Shown one piece after another: positions 39,301 to 51,589 of a stretch of DNA of 64,000 bases. The notes beneath the pieces were generated by a model. The model had not been told where the DNA came from and made no database searches. It saw only the letters and a list, made by a program, of their open reading frames with translations. The stretch spans positions 434,001 through 498,000 of the forward strand of contig NOWV01000033.1 of the NCBI GenBank assembly GCA_003344405.1. Reading direction: 5' to 3'. A program made the translations under genes and the position numbers. The first letter of the stretch is position 1, and each line of letters starts with the position of its first letter. The stretch is from Trichoplax sp. H2 (taxonomy: Eukaryota; Placozoa; Uniplacotomia; Trichoplacea).

Positions 39301-40616
39301 TCGTGTCGAGTCCAACTTGAGTCATGAGTCTAGTGCCGTGCATATAAAGTTTCATAAAAGTTGTTTTAATTTTCCCCACGCAATTGATATCTTTATCCTA
39401 TCGACTCAATACTACAGTTGCATTATAAAACTAGCCGATCTTCTTGATTTTAGAATACCCTAGTATGCTGATAGGGCATATAAAAATACGTCTAATCTGT
39501 GGCAGTGTAGGAAGATTGTAAGCTACTTCTATTAGTGTGATTGATAGACTGGTTGCCAGTGGGGGTAATTCATTTTACATCGATGCGCTTTTTAAAGTCT
39601 GTTTCTATTATTTTATTCTAGCCACACTGCAATTACAGCACTCCAAACTAGCAGCTTCATAGACCTCCATAGCTCCTTACTGTTGCGGATAATATTGAAC
39701 TCAAAGGTAACGCCATCTTAAGTTAACTAGCAGTGCCAAATAAAGATTATCGGGAAAGTAAATGATTTTCAAGGAGATTTTAAAGTATTTTACTTGCATT
39801 TCTTTCCCATTTTTCCCCCTTAGAGTATTTGATATGATAGGTTTTGTAAGTACGGAAGTTCTCGATATGTCCATTATACTGAGAGTAGTACCGGCGCCCT
39901 AACTAGAGAACTTCCAATCTAGCCATGTTTGCGCCATTGTGCTAGAAATTGTCATATGTAGTACTGACCATCGGAAAGTATCGAGCAAGCGGCTTTAGTA
40001 GGACCTCGTGGCTACTGTAATAAGCAGTAAATTCGCGCAACATCCGAGCATCCAGGTTTCCGAAAGTCTGTATATTCACTCTTTACTGTATGATGTGCTC
40101 TCTTAAACTGTATAATAATCTATCGTACACTGGAACTTCAAATTGATTAGATATCATGCTGGAAATCAATAAATAACTGGGTGCCTAAGTTAAAACTACA
40201 GACATCGTCTTGGCCACATTGGACGCTTTCCAAGCTGAAATTAGCTAACTACAGGTCAGTGAGCTCAAGCTTTCTTGCACTTATTCATTAGATCTACAGC
40301 AATCAATATAGAGGCAGAGTAGCAGTGAATATCGAAGAAAGTTTTCTCTTCCTTTCTATCAGATACACGCGTACTGTATAACCAAAGGATACGCTTTCTG
40401 CATCGATAAGTTCAATGACCATCTCGATTGAATTAGGCTTGCGATGCTAGAGACCTCTATCTCCACTCAGACAGAGGATTTCTAGCAGAATACTCTACTG
40501 TTCTGTTATTACAGTGTCACCAATCTAAGAATTGACTGTACACTTTATAACCTTACTTCTCATTCCTTGAATTTCGGTTGAATACAAATTTCAATATAGG
40601 GTTTGTTTAGTTAGAC
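36376..40616. other. Intergenic between divergent RD3 and FKBP11
   Basis: The frames 37732-37926, 39048-39257 and 39251-39463 have no motif. Weak purine runs near 38035-38065 and 38210-38250 resemble the decayed repeat at 30.3-31.1 kb. Homopolymer runs occur at about 37467-37480 and 39001-39008. Confidence 0.5.
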
Positions 40617-42344
40617 ATGAAACTTCGACAAGCATCTACTTTGGCTGTGCTAGCCGTTACTTTATTGCTTTGCTGTCATGCTGCTAAGAAGAAAGTCAAA
40701 GATTTGCAAATCAATGTACTGGTAAGCTTAGTTTCCCTATGATGGACTTATACCAAACATTTAATGTTTTATTATACTACTCTATGACATTGGATAAATT
40801 AAAGTTCCTGCATTGACGTAAGCTCTCTTCGGTAAAATCATAGTAATGCATATCGAGGTACTGGGTAGTATGAATTTGATTACAGTATCTCATTCTGGTG
40901 ATGATTAATTGAACAGCAAGTGTTCAATGTGAGAAGTCAATGACAGTAGTATAAAATTAACAAATGCTAGACTGTTTTATCGTATGTAGGAGAAAATATA
41001 CTTCTATTACAGAGATTGTAGTTTCCTTTATTCCATAATTTAACCGACAATATACTGTACGTATTATACGCGGATGAGAACTTCAAGTTCTTATTGAACG
41101 TAAATATCTAGAAAGACCCTCTATTGAAAATATAAAAACTGACTATCATTTGCATAATATACATCCATACTGTATGGATTCAAAATCCGATTTACAACAT
41201 TTGATAGTAATCTCTTGTAAGGACGAGACGTACCTTTGAATAGTAATAGATTTGATTTTACTGTATATATACGTACTTGCTCTGTGAGGGGATTAAATGG
41301 ATCATAGTACAGTACATAATAATATAAGCGTAAGCCAACAGATATTCTGGTATCATTATAAAGTATTGCATTGCCTTTCATAATAGCAAAAGCCATCTAC
41401 TTGTGATCAAAAAACGTCTGTTGGGGACAAAGTACGCATTCACTACGTAGGCAAACTGGAAGATGGCAAAGTATTCGATTCCAGCTTACAAGATGGTCGT
41501 GAACCATTTGAATTTACACTCGGAAAAGGAATGGTAATAAAAGGTAAAGGAATCCCATTATTGTCGATCAACATATAGTAACGCTTTACTTTAACTTTTC
41601 TTGTGCTGTGAAAGTTACTCAAGTTCAGTCTATCGAAGTCTCCCATTAGATTCAATAACATTGCTTTATTTGAATATAACCTGTACTATAGGATGGGAGA
41701 AAGGCCTCTTAGACATGTGTGTCGAGTAAGTATTGCAGAAATTGAGGTATCTGGATTAACACTTAAATGAAATCAGATACAGCTCATAGATATTATTATC
41801 TGTTATTAAACGTTATCTAAATTCTCTATAACATTGTAGTGAGAAACGTCAGTTAACAATTCCGCCTCATCTTGCATACGGAGAACGCGGATATCCACCG
41901 GTTATTCCAGGTAAACTTATAACAGTAGAAAAATAGTTTCTTTTTCGAATATTGTGACAGTTGAAATAGAAATTCTAGAGAAAAGTTTACACCAGACTAA
42001 TCAATTATTGTTATACATAATTTATTATCGCGAAAGGGAACGCTGTTTTAATATTCGAAACTCAGTTAATCGGTATCGTCAGTCAAGTTACTCCGTCGAA
42101 AACCTGGTATTGGATTGCAGTAGTAGTCTTTGTAATACTTGGCTTTATATTTAGGGCTCGTAATAAGCCGGTAAGGAAGTTTATTGAGCGCAAAATTTAC
42201 TTTGTTGAGGTAACTAGTGTGCCGTAAACTGGATATGCCGTAATTGCATTAAATAATAAAATTCACTAGGCGAATGAAGAACGAGAGATATCAAAAGCGA
42301 ACAATAAGAAAGGGCGTAGAGTTAATCCTAAAAAGAAGCGCTAA
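40617..42344 (+). CDS. FKBP11: FKBP-type ER peptidyl-prolyl isomerase with C-terminal membrane anchor (FKBP11-like)
   Basis: This enzyme catalyses cis-trans isomerisation of prolyl bonds in the secretory pathway. Six exons are 40617-40721, 41387-41543, 41692-41725, 41840-41910, 42037-42170 and 42270-42344, giving 191 residues with all phases closing. Residues 1-23 form a signal peptide ([20 protein letters not shown]). The FKBP domain shows [17 protein letters not shown] and VFDSSL, with the pocket Tyr and Phe-Asp. It continues with [28 protein letters not shown] and [12 protein letters not shown] single transmembrane segment ([16 protein letters not shown]) is followed by a Lys/Arg-rich tail ending NPKKKR. 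This layout, one FKBP domain plus anchor plus basic tail, matches FKBP11 rather than FKBP2 or FKBP14. The donor of exon 3 joins in phase 2 to give an Asp codon. Confidence 0.93.
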
Positions 42345-43138
42345 ATATGGAGAACGGCAATGAATTTCGACAATGGTCCCTTAGTTTTTAAGTTTCCCTT
42401 TTATGAAGCAATGCTTAGGAACATGTACAGAATAAGGATTGCATATAATCAGCAAATTGCTTGATCTCTATCACTTTGACTATAAATTTATCTACTGAAA
42501 TTGGAAAGGAAGATCGCGTTTCCTATAATTTTTATAATCACTACACCATTATTCTTATAAATTTGCAAATGTTATCACCAAATAACGTCACCGAAATAAT
42601 ATAAAAATTCTTATAGTTCAATTTCTGCATAAATAAAAATGAACTGATGTTATCTCCTAAAATTTAATTATCATTTCAAACTAAATATAAGACTGCTCAT
42701 TTTTCGGATTATGATATAATACCGTACCCTTCAGAAGCAATGAAATACATCTTGCAAGCACCTTTATATGAGAATAAAGCACTTTTGGGATACCGTCGGC
42801 GAGATTTACATTTTAATCTCACTGAAGGTTTCACCACAGTCGTATTTAAAGATTGTAAAATGATAAACAGGATATTACGAAAATTATAAAATTACAGCAC
42901 AAGATATTACCAAAAGTAAAAATTGCTAGTTATCATAATGAAATTAGGATTAATTAAGATTACTATAATTACATTATCCGTATGTGCAAAGATTGTGGTA
43001 AGGCTAACGCGGGGTTGATGTTCAGTCTTTGTGTAGAATTTTAAAATTAAATCTAGGTATAATTTTTATATAAGTCGGCTTATCTTTTGGATATAAAATA
43101 TCTGCTGTATATGCATTTGAATTGATATACGCAAAGCT
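42345..43138. other. Short convergent spacer between FKBP11 and BMT2
   Basis: AT-rich 3' flanks of both genes. No gene is visible. Confidence 0.6.
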
Positions 43139-44660
43139 TTAGTCGCTCAGATCACAGAATGGCAATTCATTCATAAATGCGTTATTGCCAATAGGATATG
43201 AACTAACCTTGGTATCATCGCTGCAACTTACAGCATTTGCATCATTACATATCGTGTTATTATGTACAGTTAAGTCATTAAAGTCTTGAGGTATATACAT
43301 TGACGAAGCAAATTTATCTTTATCATTTTTAGTAACATCGCACGATTTTCGAAATGCCATACAGTGCAAGTGATCAAGTTTTACATACTTCCATCGAGTA
43401 AAACCTATTGATTCAATGGCACTTTTCCAACTTTTTACCATTTTTGAGTTACGATTTTGGTGACTCGAATCTGGTGTAATTATTAGTAACAAGCCATTTT
43501 GCATTAGTAGTCGATGAGCGTGAATGCAACATTTCCAACGCTGAACGGGCGATGGAAAGTATGATAATAGTAGGCAAAAAATAACAACATGAAAATATCT
43601 GGCCTGTAACTGATTCGATTTTAACCATTCTGCACAAGTTACACCGTCGTTGGTTTGTTCAGAGAGTTCAGCTTCATTAATTGCCACATTTAAGAAGTCA
43701 CACTGTATTACAGACTAAGGCAATAAGAAAGATTTAGAAGAAATATTTACATACGAGTATTTAAATTAAATTGATTACATATAGTCTAACAGAATACGTT
43801 CGAGTGAACGACTAGTCAAATTCAGGTTGAGGCTTAACAGTATACCCAAAGGCAATTTACTGAGTACAGTATCTTGTTTAATTGATAAAAAAATAGAATA
43901 TTATGATTACCTTATCTGCAGGACATAAGTCGATTGCCGTTGTTACAAAACTCTGAGAAAATTCGGCAAATGGATTATAACAACTTCCAACATCTAATAA
44001 TTTGACTTTATCACAGTTTATAAACGATCTTTGTATTATTGCCACCTGGTTGGCAACTTCCTTAGACACAAAAGCGTTCATCATCGAAGATTGTATATTT
44101 TGGCCATTTTCAAGGTAAAATAACCGGCGAGCTTGCTTGGTTAGAATTTTTTGGAGAATTCCATTAAAGTAATATTCCATGATTACATTTTTGCACCAAA
44201 AAATTCGATTTTCTTCTTGTGGTTCCCCAAGACGTTGCCAGTTATCGACAGCTAAATGATGCATAGCAGCGGCATATTTTTGAAGGGTATCACTTTGATT
44301 GCAATGTTCTTGCCAGATATTATCGAAATCTTCGTGCCCTATATTATAGTGAAGTAAACGATAGCTTATTACTGTACCCGCATTATGTTATTAGCAGTCT
44401 CGAATGTACCCAGGTAGTATTAACGCAGTCACAGTTAGATATATACTAAATTCTATTAAGCAGAAATAAACTTATGAAGCGTAGAATTGAATAGTGCAGT
44501 TTACGTGTATGCCAATAAGTTTAAGGGCCCATTAATTCAAGGTTACTTATACTATAATTGACTGTAAGAGCATGATACGAGTACCACTACCACATTTACC
44601 TTCGTGCCACTTTTGACGCAACCCGGCATGAACACTTTTGATGAAAGATGCAGCATCCAT
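43139..44660 (-). CDS. BMT2: S-adenosylmethionine sensor SAMTOR / BMT2
   Basis: SAMTOR binds S-adenosylmethionine and, when SAM is low, engages GATOR1-KICSTOR to inhibit mTORC1; it has a class-I methyltransferase fold. Three exons are 44600-44660 (ATG), 43911-44338 and 43139-43714 (TAA), giving 354 residues. The N terminus reads FIKSVHAGLRQKWHE, continuing across the splice to GHEDFDNIWQEHC. The SAM-binding loop is VKLLDVGSCYNPF. Later landmarks are SVIQCDFLNVAI, HVVIFCLLLSYFPSP, GLLLIITPDSSHQNR, WKSAIESIGFTRWKY and MYIPQDFNDL. These line up with human BMT2 from start to end, with a shorter N terminus. The first exon is only 20 codons but splices in frame with consensus GTAAAT. Confidence 0.94.
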
Positions 44661-45095
44661 CAACAGTTATCAATCTTTCCTATTAAATACTGTACTGTAT
44701 GCAGTAATTTTACGTGCATAGTATTGCAGTAATAGAGGAGGTTATTACATTATTTGCACTTTATGAGCTCCAGAATGCCCAGTAATATAACAGCCTCGAA
44801 TATGGAGCTGATGTTAAGAGATTGCGAACGACAGCTTGGCGATAGTTGAAATAGTATAACGCTAGAGATGATGAGCGATGTTGCAAAAGTACCTCAGGGT
44901 ACAAACGATGCCAGCAGTCTATGCACAACACTGGTGAGAATAGTTGTGTACGGTACCAGTACTACACCTTGACCACTATACGTCAGCGCATACAGCAGCA
45001 CTGCTAAACTATAAAATACTCTACTGTTTCTCTATACTACATTATTGTATACTCTGCCACACGTAAAGTATATCATTTACTATGCATCTACAACA
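44661..45095. other. Upstream of BMT2; nothing supported
   Basis: Probable promoter region of BMT2, moderately TACTGTA-rich. No gene is seen. Confidence 0.5.
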
Positions 45096-45852
45096 GGATC
45101 CTCTCCATATCCTGGAATTAATGTCTATTTCTACTGGTTTACACCAATTTTTATATACTTATCTGTACTTTGACACTCTATAGACTAGTATGACTCTTTT
45201 TAACCATGCCATTTTGTGGTTTAAAGTTTTTATAGTATACTAATTTCAACTTTTTGCTATCTACAGTACTACTAGTATACAATAGGATACTCTCCATATC
45301 CTGGAATTAATGTCTATTTCTACCGGTTTTACACAAATTTCTATATACTTATATGTACTTTGACACTCTATAGATTAGTATGACTCTTTTTAACCATGCC
45401 ATTTTGCGATTTAAACTTTTTATAGTATACTAATTTCAACTTTTGCTATCTACGGTACTACTCGTATACAACAGGATACTCTCCATATCCTGGAATTAAT
45501 GTCTATTTCTACCGGTTTTACGCCAATTTTTATATACTTATATGTACTTTGACACTCTATAGACTAGTATGACTCTTATTAACCAAACCATTTTGTGGTT
45601 TAAACTGTTTACAGCATACTGATTTCAACTTTTGCTATCTACGGTACTACTCGTATACAACAGGATACTCTCCATATCCTGGAATTAATGTCTATTTCTA
45701 CCGGTTTTACGCCAATTTTTATATACTTATATCTACTTTTACACTCTATAGACTGGTATGACTCTTATTAACCGTACCATTTTATGGTTTAAACTGTTTG
45801 CAGCATACTGATTTCAACTTTTGCTATCTACAGTACTACTAGTATACAGTAT
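45096..45852. repeat. Satellite array, exact 189-bp unit, four copies
   Basis: The word ggat(a/c)ctctccatatcctgg begins at 45096, 45285, 45474 and 45663, each 189 bp apart. The copies are highly similar, with few substitutions. The array ends in a tactagtatacagtatactg palindromic stretch. Confidence 0.94.
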
Positions 45853-46736
45853 ACTGTACTAGTATTACTTTTATTAACCCTTTCTGGTGTAATTGAAGAG
45901 GTATCTGAGCATGCAATCAAGCCTTCATAAGTACCCCAAAATCGTATTTTGGGATTAGGAAGAGGAGAGTTAAATAAAATTTCGAGTGCTGTATGTAGGT
46001 AGAAATCATATATCTATAGCTAATAAGTAATAACTCATACTGGAATAGATAGTTATATGTAAATATCGTACTGCAACACAGACGTACGCGTATGTATGAT
46101 TCTTGATCAAAAGGATACAGAAGTAATCTGAAGTAATAACTGTAAAAAGTTTCAACGAAAATTAACTGAATGATTGTAATTTCCAACAATTTAGTTACGC
46201 ACGTTTCCAGATAAACATACAAAGGCTGCCTCAGTTAGATCAGCAGACAGCACTCTAAATTGAGTGCAGACAATTCATAGCCGGTAATATTCCAGTAGTA
46301 TTCATGTATGCATTTTCGAATTTAGATGCGTTATAATGGATGCACAGTATGTACTGTATGTTTGTACTGCTTGCAATCTTTTCTACTCATTTTGAAATGT
46401 TGAGTTTGCACTGCAAAATAGTAGTAACTAAGAATACACTTGAGTAGCATATTAAGCGGTATATATTTAAACTACAATATTATACAGCTACTTCATGACA
46501 AAATTCACCTAAAATTAGTCATTTATGAATCAAACAGCCGGACTGATTATACCAAAAGGAAATAGTGTAAATGGTAAAGGTTTGTCATCATGTATTCCGA
46601 ACCTAAGTATGATAGAGTACCAGAGGGATTAATTTGATATTAATTTGATTGTCACTTTATCTAGGGTGTTGCATATTCTCTTTGCATCAATTTGGCAAAT
46701 TGACGAGATTGGCTTATAAAATAGAGAAGGTATAGT
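45853..46736. other. No supported gene
   Basis: The frames 45917-46222 and 46661-46852 (-) show no family features. This is 3' flank of the aminotransferase gene. Confidence 0.5.
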
Positions 46737-48543
46737 TTATGAACATTCCTTTTGTATTGCTTCAACCATTTTGATAATATCCTTAAAATGATTATAGATG
46801 TGAGTTGTAAATCGGCACCATAGTTGATTCTGTAAAGCAAAGATGTATACATCGACTTTATGCTCTACAAATAATACTTTACGTAGATGCAAGGAACCCT
46901 CTTTATTCTTTTCATATTTGCTTTGGCATTCCGGTATTTTAAATATGGTTAGAAATGGCGATCTTAAATCTTCTGGTATGCCCAGTAGCTCTGTACCTTT
47001 AATCTCTTTCAGAATATATTGCACAGCTTTGTCTCGAAGGCTTATATTATATTCTGTTATTCGTGCCTAAGAAAAGAAAACCATACTTGTAGTTCAGTTA
47101 ATTTATCTCGGTGATAGTTCAATTACTGGGTATAATTAAAACAACATCTATATATTCTGAACACATCCTATTATACTACACGCATAAAGCAATATTATTG
47201 CATAAGATGTAAAAGTGATCCTTGTGCTCACTCACCATACCCCCAATTTGATCGATATAGTCAACAGCGGCTCCAGCGATAATAAAAGGAGAATAGTCTC
47301 TAGTCGCTTGTTTAAAAAATTCCAATTGAAATCCCTTTAGATAGTTGTGAGACACGATCAAGGGTCTTACTTGATCATGCAATTCAGGATGGACCCAAAA
47401 TATTGCACAACCACGCGGTGTAAATCCCCATTTATGCATATTACCTATGCGCAATGTAAACATACGACAATCAAATTGTCATTAAAGGATGAGAAAATCT
47501 TACGCAAACTTACATGCAGTTAAATAACACTTCTTGCTAGAAATAGTAATTTTATTTACTGGATGATGTAAAAGCAACTGACATGGCTGATAAGTTTCTC
47601 AGTTGAGTACAGTATATTGCATAAGAATCACCTGAGTAAAAATCTGGCTGTAAATCATCCAAGTTCAGAGGTACTTGGCCGGGTGCATGGGCTCCATCGA
47701 TGATAGACTTTACGTTTCTGGTTCTACATAATTTAATTAATTCTTCGATAGGCATTTTTACAGCCGTGGGGCTTGTAATATGATCTAATATAGCAACTTT
47801 AACAGCTGGCGTATCGTTTAACATTTCCTGATATTTATCAATAATATCCTGCTTGCTTATCAGTGGGAATGTAAAATTAATGCAATAAAGTTTCGCTCCT
47901 GTCAATTTGGCAAAATGAGCAGCAGAAAATCTTAATGATTCATGGGTTAAGTTAGTAATTAAAATTCCATCAGATTGTTGTAGGTTTAAGGATTGTAAGG
48001 CAATAGTGCCGTTACTTGTAGCATTAGGTATGAAAGTTAGATTACTTGGTGATGATCCTACAAAACCGGCTACTTTGGTTACCGCTGTTTGCCATGTCTG
48101 AAGAACTAAATATTCGAAAAATTCATCAGGATTCGATTCTATTCGTTCTAAAACTTGGAGCCTTCTAGCAAAGAGAGGTCGAGGAACTCCACCAAACGCT
48201 CCATGATTTAAAAAAGTCATTTTTGGATCATACATGAAATCACAATCTCGAATCTCTTTCCCAAATTGTTTCTCATTTTCATCTTCATGAGTAAATGGCT
48301 TGTACATGTCCATATTCTATCACAATTGGAAATTATAGACCCCGAAACAGCCGCCTAACAACGTTGATATAGCAGATATCACCGACTTACCGAGTGACAC
48401 TCCCATATTTCTTGATCGAAACGTTTACTAAAAGCGGGTGTATCCATCCATCTGTCTATGTCACTGTAACCTAAGTTACCTAACAACAGCTGGCTCGGTT
48501 CGGTTGCTGCTCTTGATTCCTGCCAAGGTATGAGAATTTTCAT
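46737..48543 (-). CDS. Class-V PLP-dependent aminotransferase (isopenicillin-N-epimerase-like)
   Basis: This is a fold-type I PLP enzyme; relatives include isopenicillin N epimerase, cysteine desulfurase-like proteins and the ergothioneine lyase EgtE. Exons are 48391-48543 (ATG), 47632-48316, 47236-47444 and 46737-47066 (TAA), giving 458 residues with closed phases. The core starts at MTFLNHGAFGGVPRPL. The cofactor region shows FIPNATSNGTIALQS, ILDHITSPTAVKMP and IIDGAHAPGQVPL, where Asp binds the PLP ring nitrogen. The Schiff-base lysine lies in SGNMHKWGFTPRGCA, formed across the exon 2-3 splice. The C-terminal small domain is present (LWCRFTTHIYNHFKD). The 51-residue first exon (starting MKILIPWQESRA) joins in frame and follows directly after a stop codon, but it is not part of the core fold. 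An alternative start is the Met at 48313. Substrate cannot be told from sequence. Confidence 0.88.
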
Positions 48544-49222
48544 TCATCTTTAGCATGAATTACTTACTCAAAAATAAATCGTATAAGTCTCTCATTTATC
48601 AGTAATCGCTGACAATATGACTTTGAAAAGGAAAGGAAAAATAGTTGTTATATTTGTACAATATGTTATCTGGTAGTTACTACAGTGTATAATAAATAAT
48701 AAATAAATATACAGTAGTCTTACGGAGTATTAGTGACTCAAACAGTTTCAGCACATGACGTGAAGATGTAGCGAATGGATAGCTCTGATATGCTCCTACG
48801 TATTATTTTAAGCCCTATCTCCTATTCTTACTTTACTGCATATAATTAGCAGCATTGTGTAGTATACTGAAACAGTAGAATATAGAAGTACAGTACACAC
48901 AGGGTTAATATTTAAACTATCCGTAAACGGTGCTACGAGATATCTTCAATCAACGTTCGAGTAACCGTTGATCTGAAAGTGCATAAAATATTTCGGATAT
49001 TATTCATTACCTGCACGTCAGATATTAAATCGATTTCTTGTAGTATTAGCAGCATCAGTAATAGCTTGCAGCAACGTTTGTGTTCGTTGAGGAAATCATA
49101 GAAGGAGCAAAAGCAGGTTGGCATCAAATGCAAATTTGGTAATAAAATCTTTTGTTATCATTATTTGTTATCGTCGCCAGTGTTTATACAGTGTATTGAG
49201 CCACGGATCGTACGGCAGAGTG
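48544..49222. other. Upstream of aminotransferase; weak coding-like stretch
   Basis: On the minus strand at about 49130-49010 a frame reads YDFLNEHKRCCKLLLML and IDLISDVQ before a GTAATG donor-like site. It has no recognised family and could be chance or an exon of an unknown gene. Confidence 0.3.
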
Positions 49223-49410
49223 TCAAAACAAGTGCTGAAGGTTAAGCGAAAAAAAATTTAGAACTTGAGAAAGACGATCCTTTTGATAAATGCACTTCAT
49301 CACTGATGAACTAGTCGGGTCATCATCAACTGAGAATTTGATATTTTGTTCTAAATGTAACCACAGGTATTTTGATAGCTCAACTTGTGCATATTCACAA
49401 TTATGAGGTC
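49223..49410 (-). CDS. Possible terminal exon of an unknown protein
   Basis: Read on the minus strand, this frame gives VRPHNCEYAQVELSKYLWLH followed by an acidic, Ser-rich part and CIYQKDRLSQVLNFF before its stop. The amino-acid balance (charged residues, Gln, few repeats) looks more like protein than the surrounding random frames. An acceptor-like tgtaag lies at its upstream edge. I recognise no domain and cannot join it to a neighbour with confidence. Confidence 0.3.
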
Positions 49411-49531
49411 TTACAGTAATCAATTAATTAATTTAATACAATTTATAGTTAGACTATAAGCTACATTGCCCATACGGTAGGCGTCTTTCTAAGAGCAGAA
49501 TAACTGCCTGTTGGGTATATTCGACTGAATT

Positions 49532-49789
49532 TTACTTTCCTATGTACTGTATGTAACTCAGAAGAACTTGTGGGAAACTACCGATAACGTATGATGAGCA
49601 TTTTGATGTTAAATTCGCAAATGTGATTGCTGTTATTGTATCTGTAAAAGCGATCACTAAATTTACTAGAGAAAGCAAAATTGTAAATTGTATCTTTGAT
49701 TGATGGAGCTCGTGCATTTGGTCAGACTGAACTACATCTTGACGAACTCGTGATATATCTTTCCGACCACTTTGATTCACTGGTTATTT
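49532..49789 (-). CDS. Possible terminal exon of a membrane protein, unknown
   Basis: From an acceptor-like aaccag at about 49790, a minus-strand frame codes for a hydrophilic, Arg/Gln-rich start (GRKDISRVRQDVVQSDQ), a hydrophobic stretch (FTILLSLVNLVIAF) and a second weaker one (GSFPQVLLSYIQYIG), then a stop. The plan, an amphipathic helix followed by two membrane segments, faintly recalls the C terminus of peroxisomal PEX11 proteins, but there is no diagnostic motif. Upstream exons were not found. Confidence 0.33.
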
Positions 49790-50926
49790 TTTATTTATCC
49801 TTTGCACAGCCGCAGCTTGCTAGGTAATGACTTAATATACTAGTTAAAAGCCATTGTGCTACAGTATGCTAATTTAAGACAGAAGTGAGTTAATCTCTGA
49901 TAAGATGGAATGAATAAACTACGGTAAAATTTCTGGATACAGTATACGGATATTCGTAGATATGTGTTACAAATTCCCTACTTTTGGTACGAAGAGCTAA
50001 TTGTAGTAAATAATTAATATACGACAGGGATCACTTTCATGCTTGCAGTATACTGGCACTGAAAGGTTATACAGATTGCAGACTAATCCCTGGTATAGTA
50101 AAATTAGAGGCTGCTAAAAAGGAGAAGAGTAATTTACTTAGCAGATTGATTAATTTAATGCATTTATTACTTATGGCTTATACAATGCATGCTGTACTCT
50201 AACAATGGTATTTTGCTGCCAGCTTGCTATGAAATACGAGTGTAATACTTCATTGCACAAGGTAGGATTACGATTTACGAGTACGATCAATGACCATTGG
50301 ACAGATATGAGACCGAGCTGCCTCATTTATTTTTATTTAATTCTTGAATACAATATAAACATACAGTATTACGGAAGGGTAGTAACTAATTCTACTAGTC
50401 ATCAATGTGATATCAGTAACATAACCGCTCCATAGCAGGCGGAAAACCTAAGTTTTGAACGTCTTGGCACAAATAGTGTGCATTATTATTGATCATTTCG
50501 CATTCAAATTGTCGTTAATTAATTTTGTGTGCAGACTAAATCGAATATTTAAAGATTAATTTCAATTAATGTATGGATCATTACAGAAATAGCATACTGT
50601 AGGTATACCTTCGATGAATTAGTGTACTCACTGTGGCATCGAATGTGGTATAACTTTGCAGAATCATAGGTATTTGAATAAGAATGATATAGGTATAGTA
50701 AAACAATCGTTATTTCCATATCAGTGCATTTAATTGATTATGACATCCAAGATTACGAATAGCATGCATTGCATGTCGCTATGATGGTGCTTTAACTAAT
50801 CAGAGTCATAGTTGATACCATTGCGAATCGATCGAATCTACACAATAGCCTTACTGTACTGTGTGTAGATTGAAAACTAATGCAAAATGACTGCATGCAA
50901 GTCATGTTAAGCATCTATTAACGTGA
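49790..50926. other. No supported gene
   Basis: Short frames only (50205-50435 and its reverse). Nothing is recognisable. Confidence 0.5.
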
Positions 50927-51445
50927 CTAACAACTTTGCTCATGCTTAATCAACCATTCCTTGGTTATACAGCCATTGTAAGAACTATAATTTCCTAAGC
51001 CGCCGTCATTCTTAACAACCCGATGGCAAGGTATAACGATGGGCAAGTCATTTCTTTTCATAGCACTGCCAACTGCACGAGCTGCCCGATCTCTTCCAGC
51101 AAGAGATGCCAAGTCACCGTAAGAAATAGTCTTACCAGGACCGATTTCTTCAGTTAGTGTTTTATATACTTTACTAGTAAAACTGTCCTCGTCGAATGCA
51201 GGTAAAGGTAGCTCACTAGCGTTTAATGGCATCTGCTTGATATTATTAAAATAAGCCAGCATCCATTCCACGCATTTTTGCATCGGTGGAGAAAGTTGTT
51301 TGAAATCACCGTCCAAACGAGCAACCTTGACACACTTGCCTTGGGCAGGCAGTATTTTGATCTTGTTTAAAATGCCAGCGCTTAATTGAATTCTTATTTT
51401 GCCTATAGGAACTAAGACTTCAGCCATTTCTATTTCGTCGTCCAT
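50927..51445 (-). CDS. MGMT: Methylated-DNA--protein-cysteine methyltransferase, intronless
   Basis: This is a suicide DNA-repair protein that moves the alkyl group from O6-alkylguanine to its own cysteine. I prefer the Met at 51445 (172 residues), because its start (MDDEIEMAEVLVPIGKIRI) matches the family N terminus. An in-frame Met at 51523 would add 26 unrelated residues. The DNA-binding part has SYGDLASLAG and AARAVGSAMKRNDLPI, containing the Arg finger. The active site is IPCHRVV, with the acceptor Cys about 32 residues before the C terminus. GLGNYSSYNG and TKEWLIKHE follow. The structural zinc ligands of human MGMT near the N terminus (two Cys) are not conserved. There are no introns, while the human gene has several. 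Confidence 0.94.
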   Translation of the reverse strand: MDDEIEMAEVLVPIGKIRIQLSAGILNKIKILPAQGKCVKVARLDGDFKQLSPPMQKCVEWMLAYFNNIKQMPLNASELPLPAFDEDSFTSKVYKTLTEEIGPGKTISYGDLASLAGRDRAARAVGSAMKRNDLPIVIPCHRVVKNDGGLGNYSSYNGCITKEWLIKHEQSC

Positions 51446-51589
51446 GATGACTAACGTTGAAGATGGAAAGCAGCACGTCCGCGCGTTACTGGCTGCAAGC
51501 AAGCTCAAGCTTGTTATCAACAAACAATAGCCAATAAGGAGTGAAGTTGTTGGGGTGACGTAACATGCTACGAAATGATGTCAGTCAGC

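Noticed and set aside
41121-41661. Minus-strand frames inside FKBP11
   Set aside because: They lie in an intron or antisense to the FKBP exons and are shadows.
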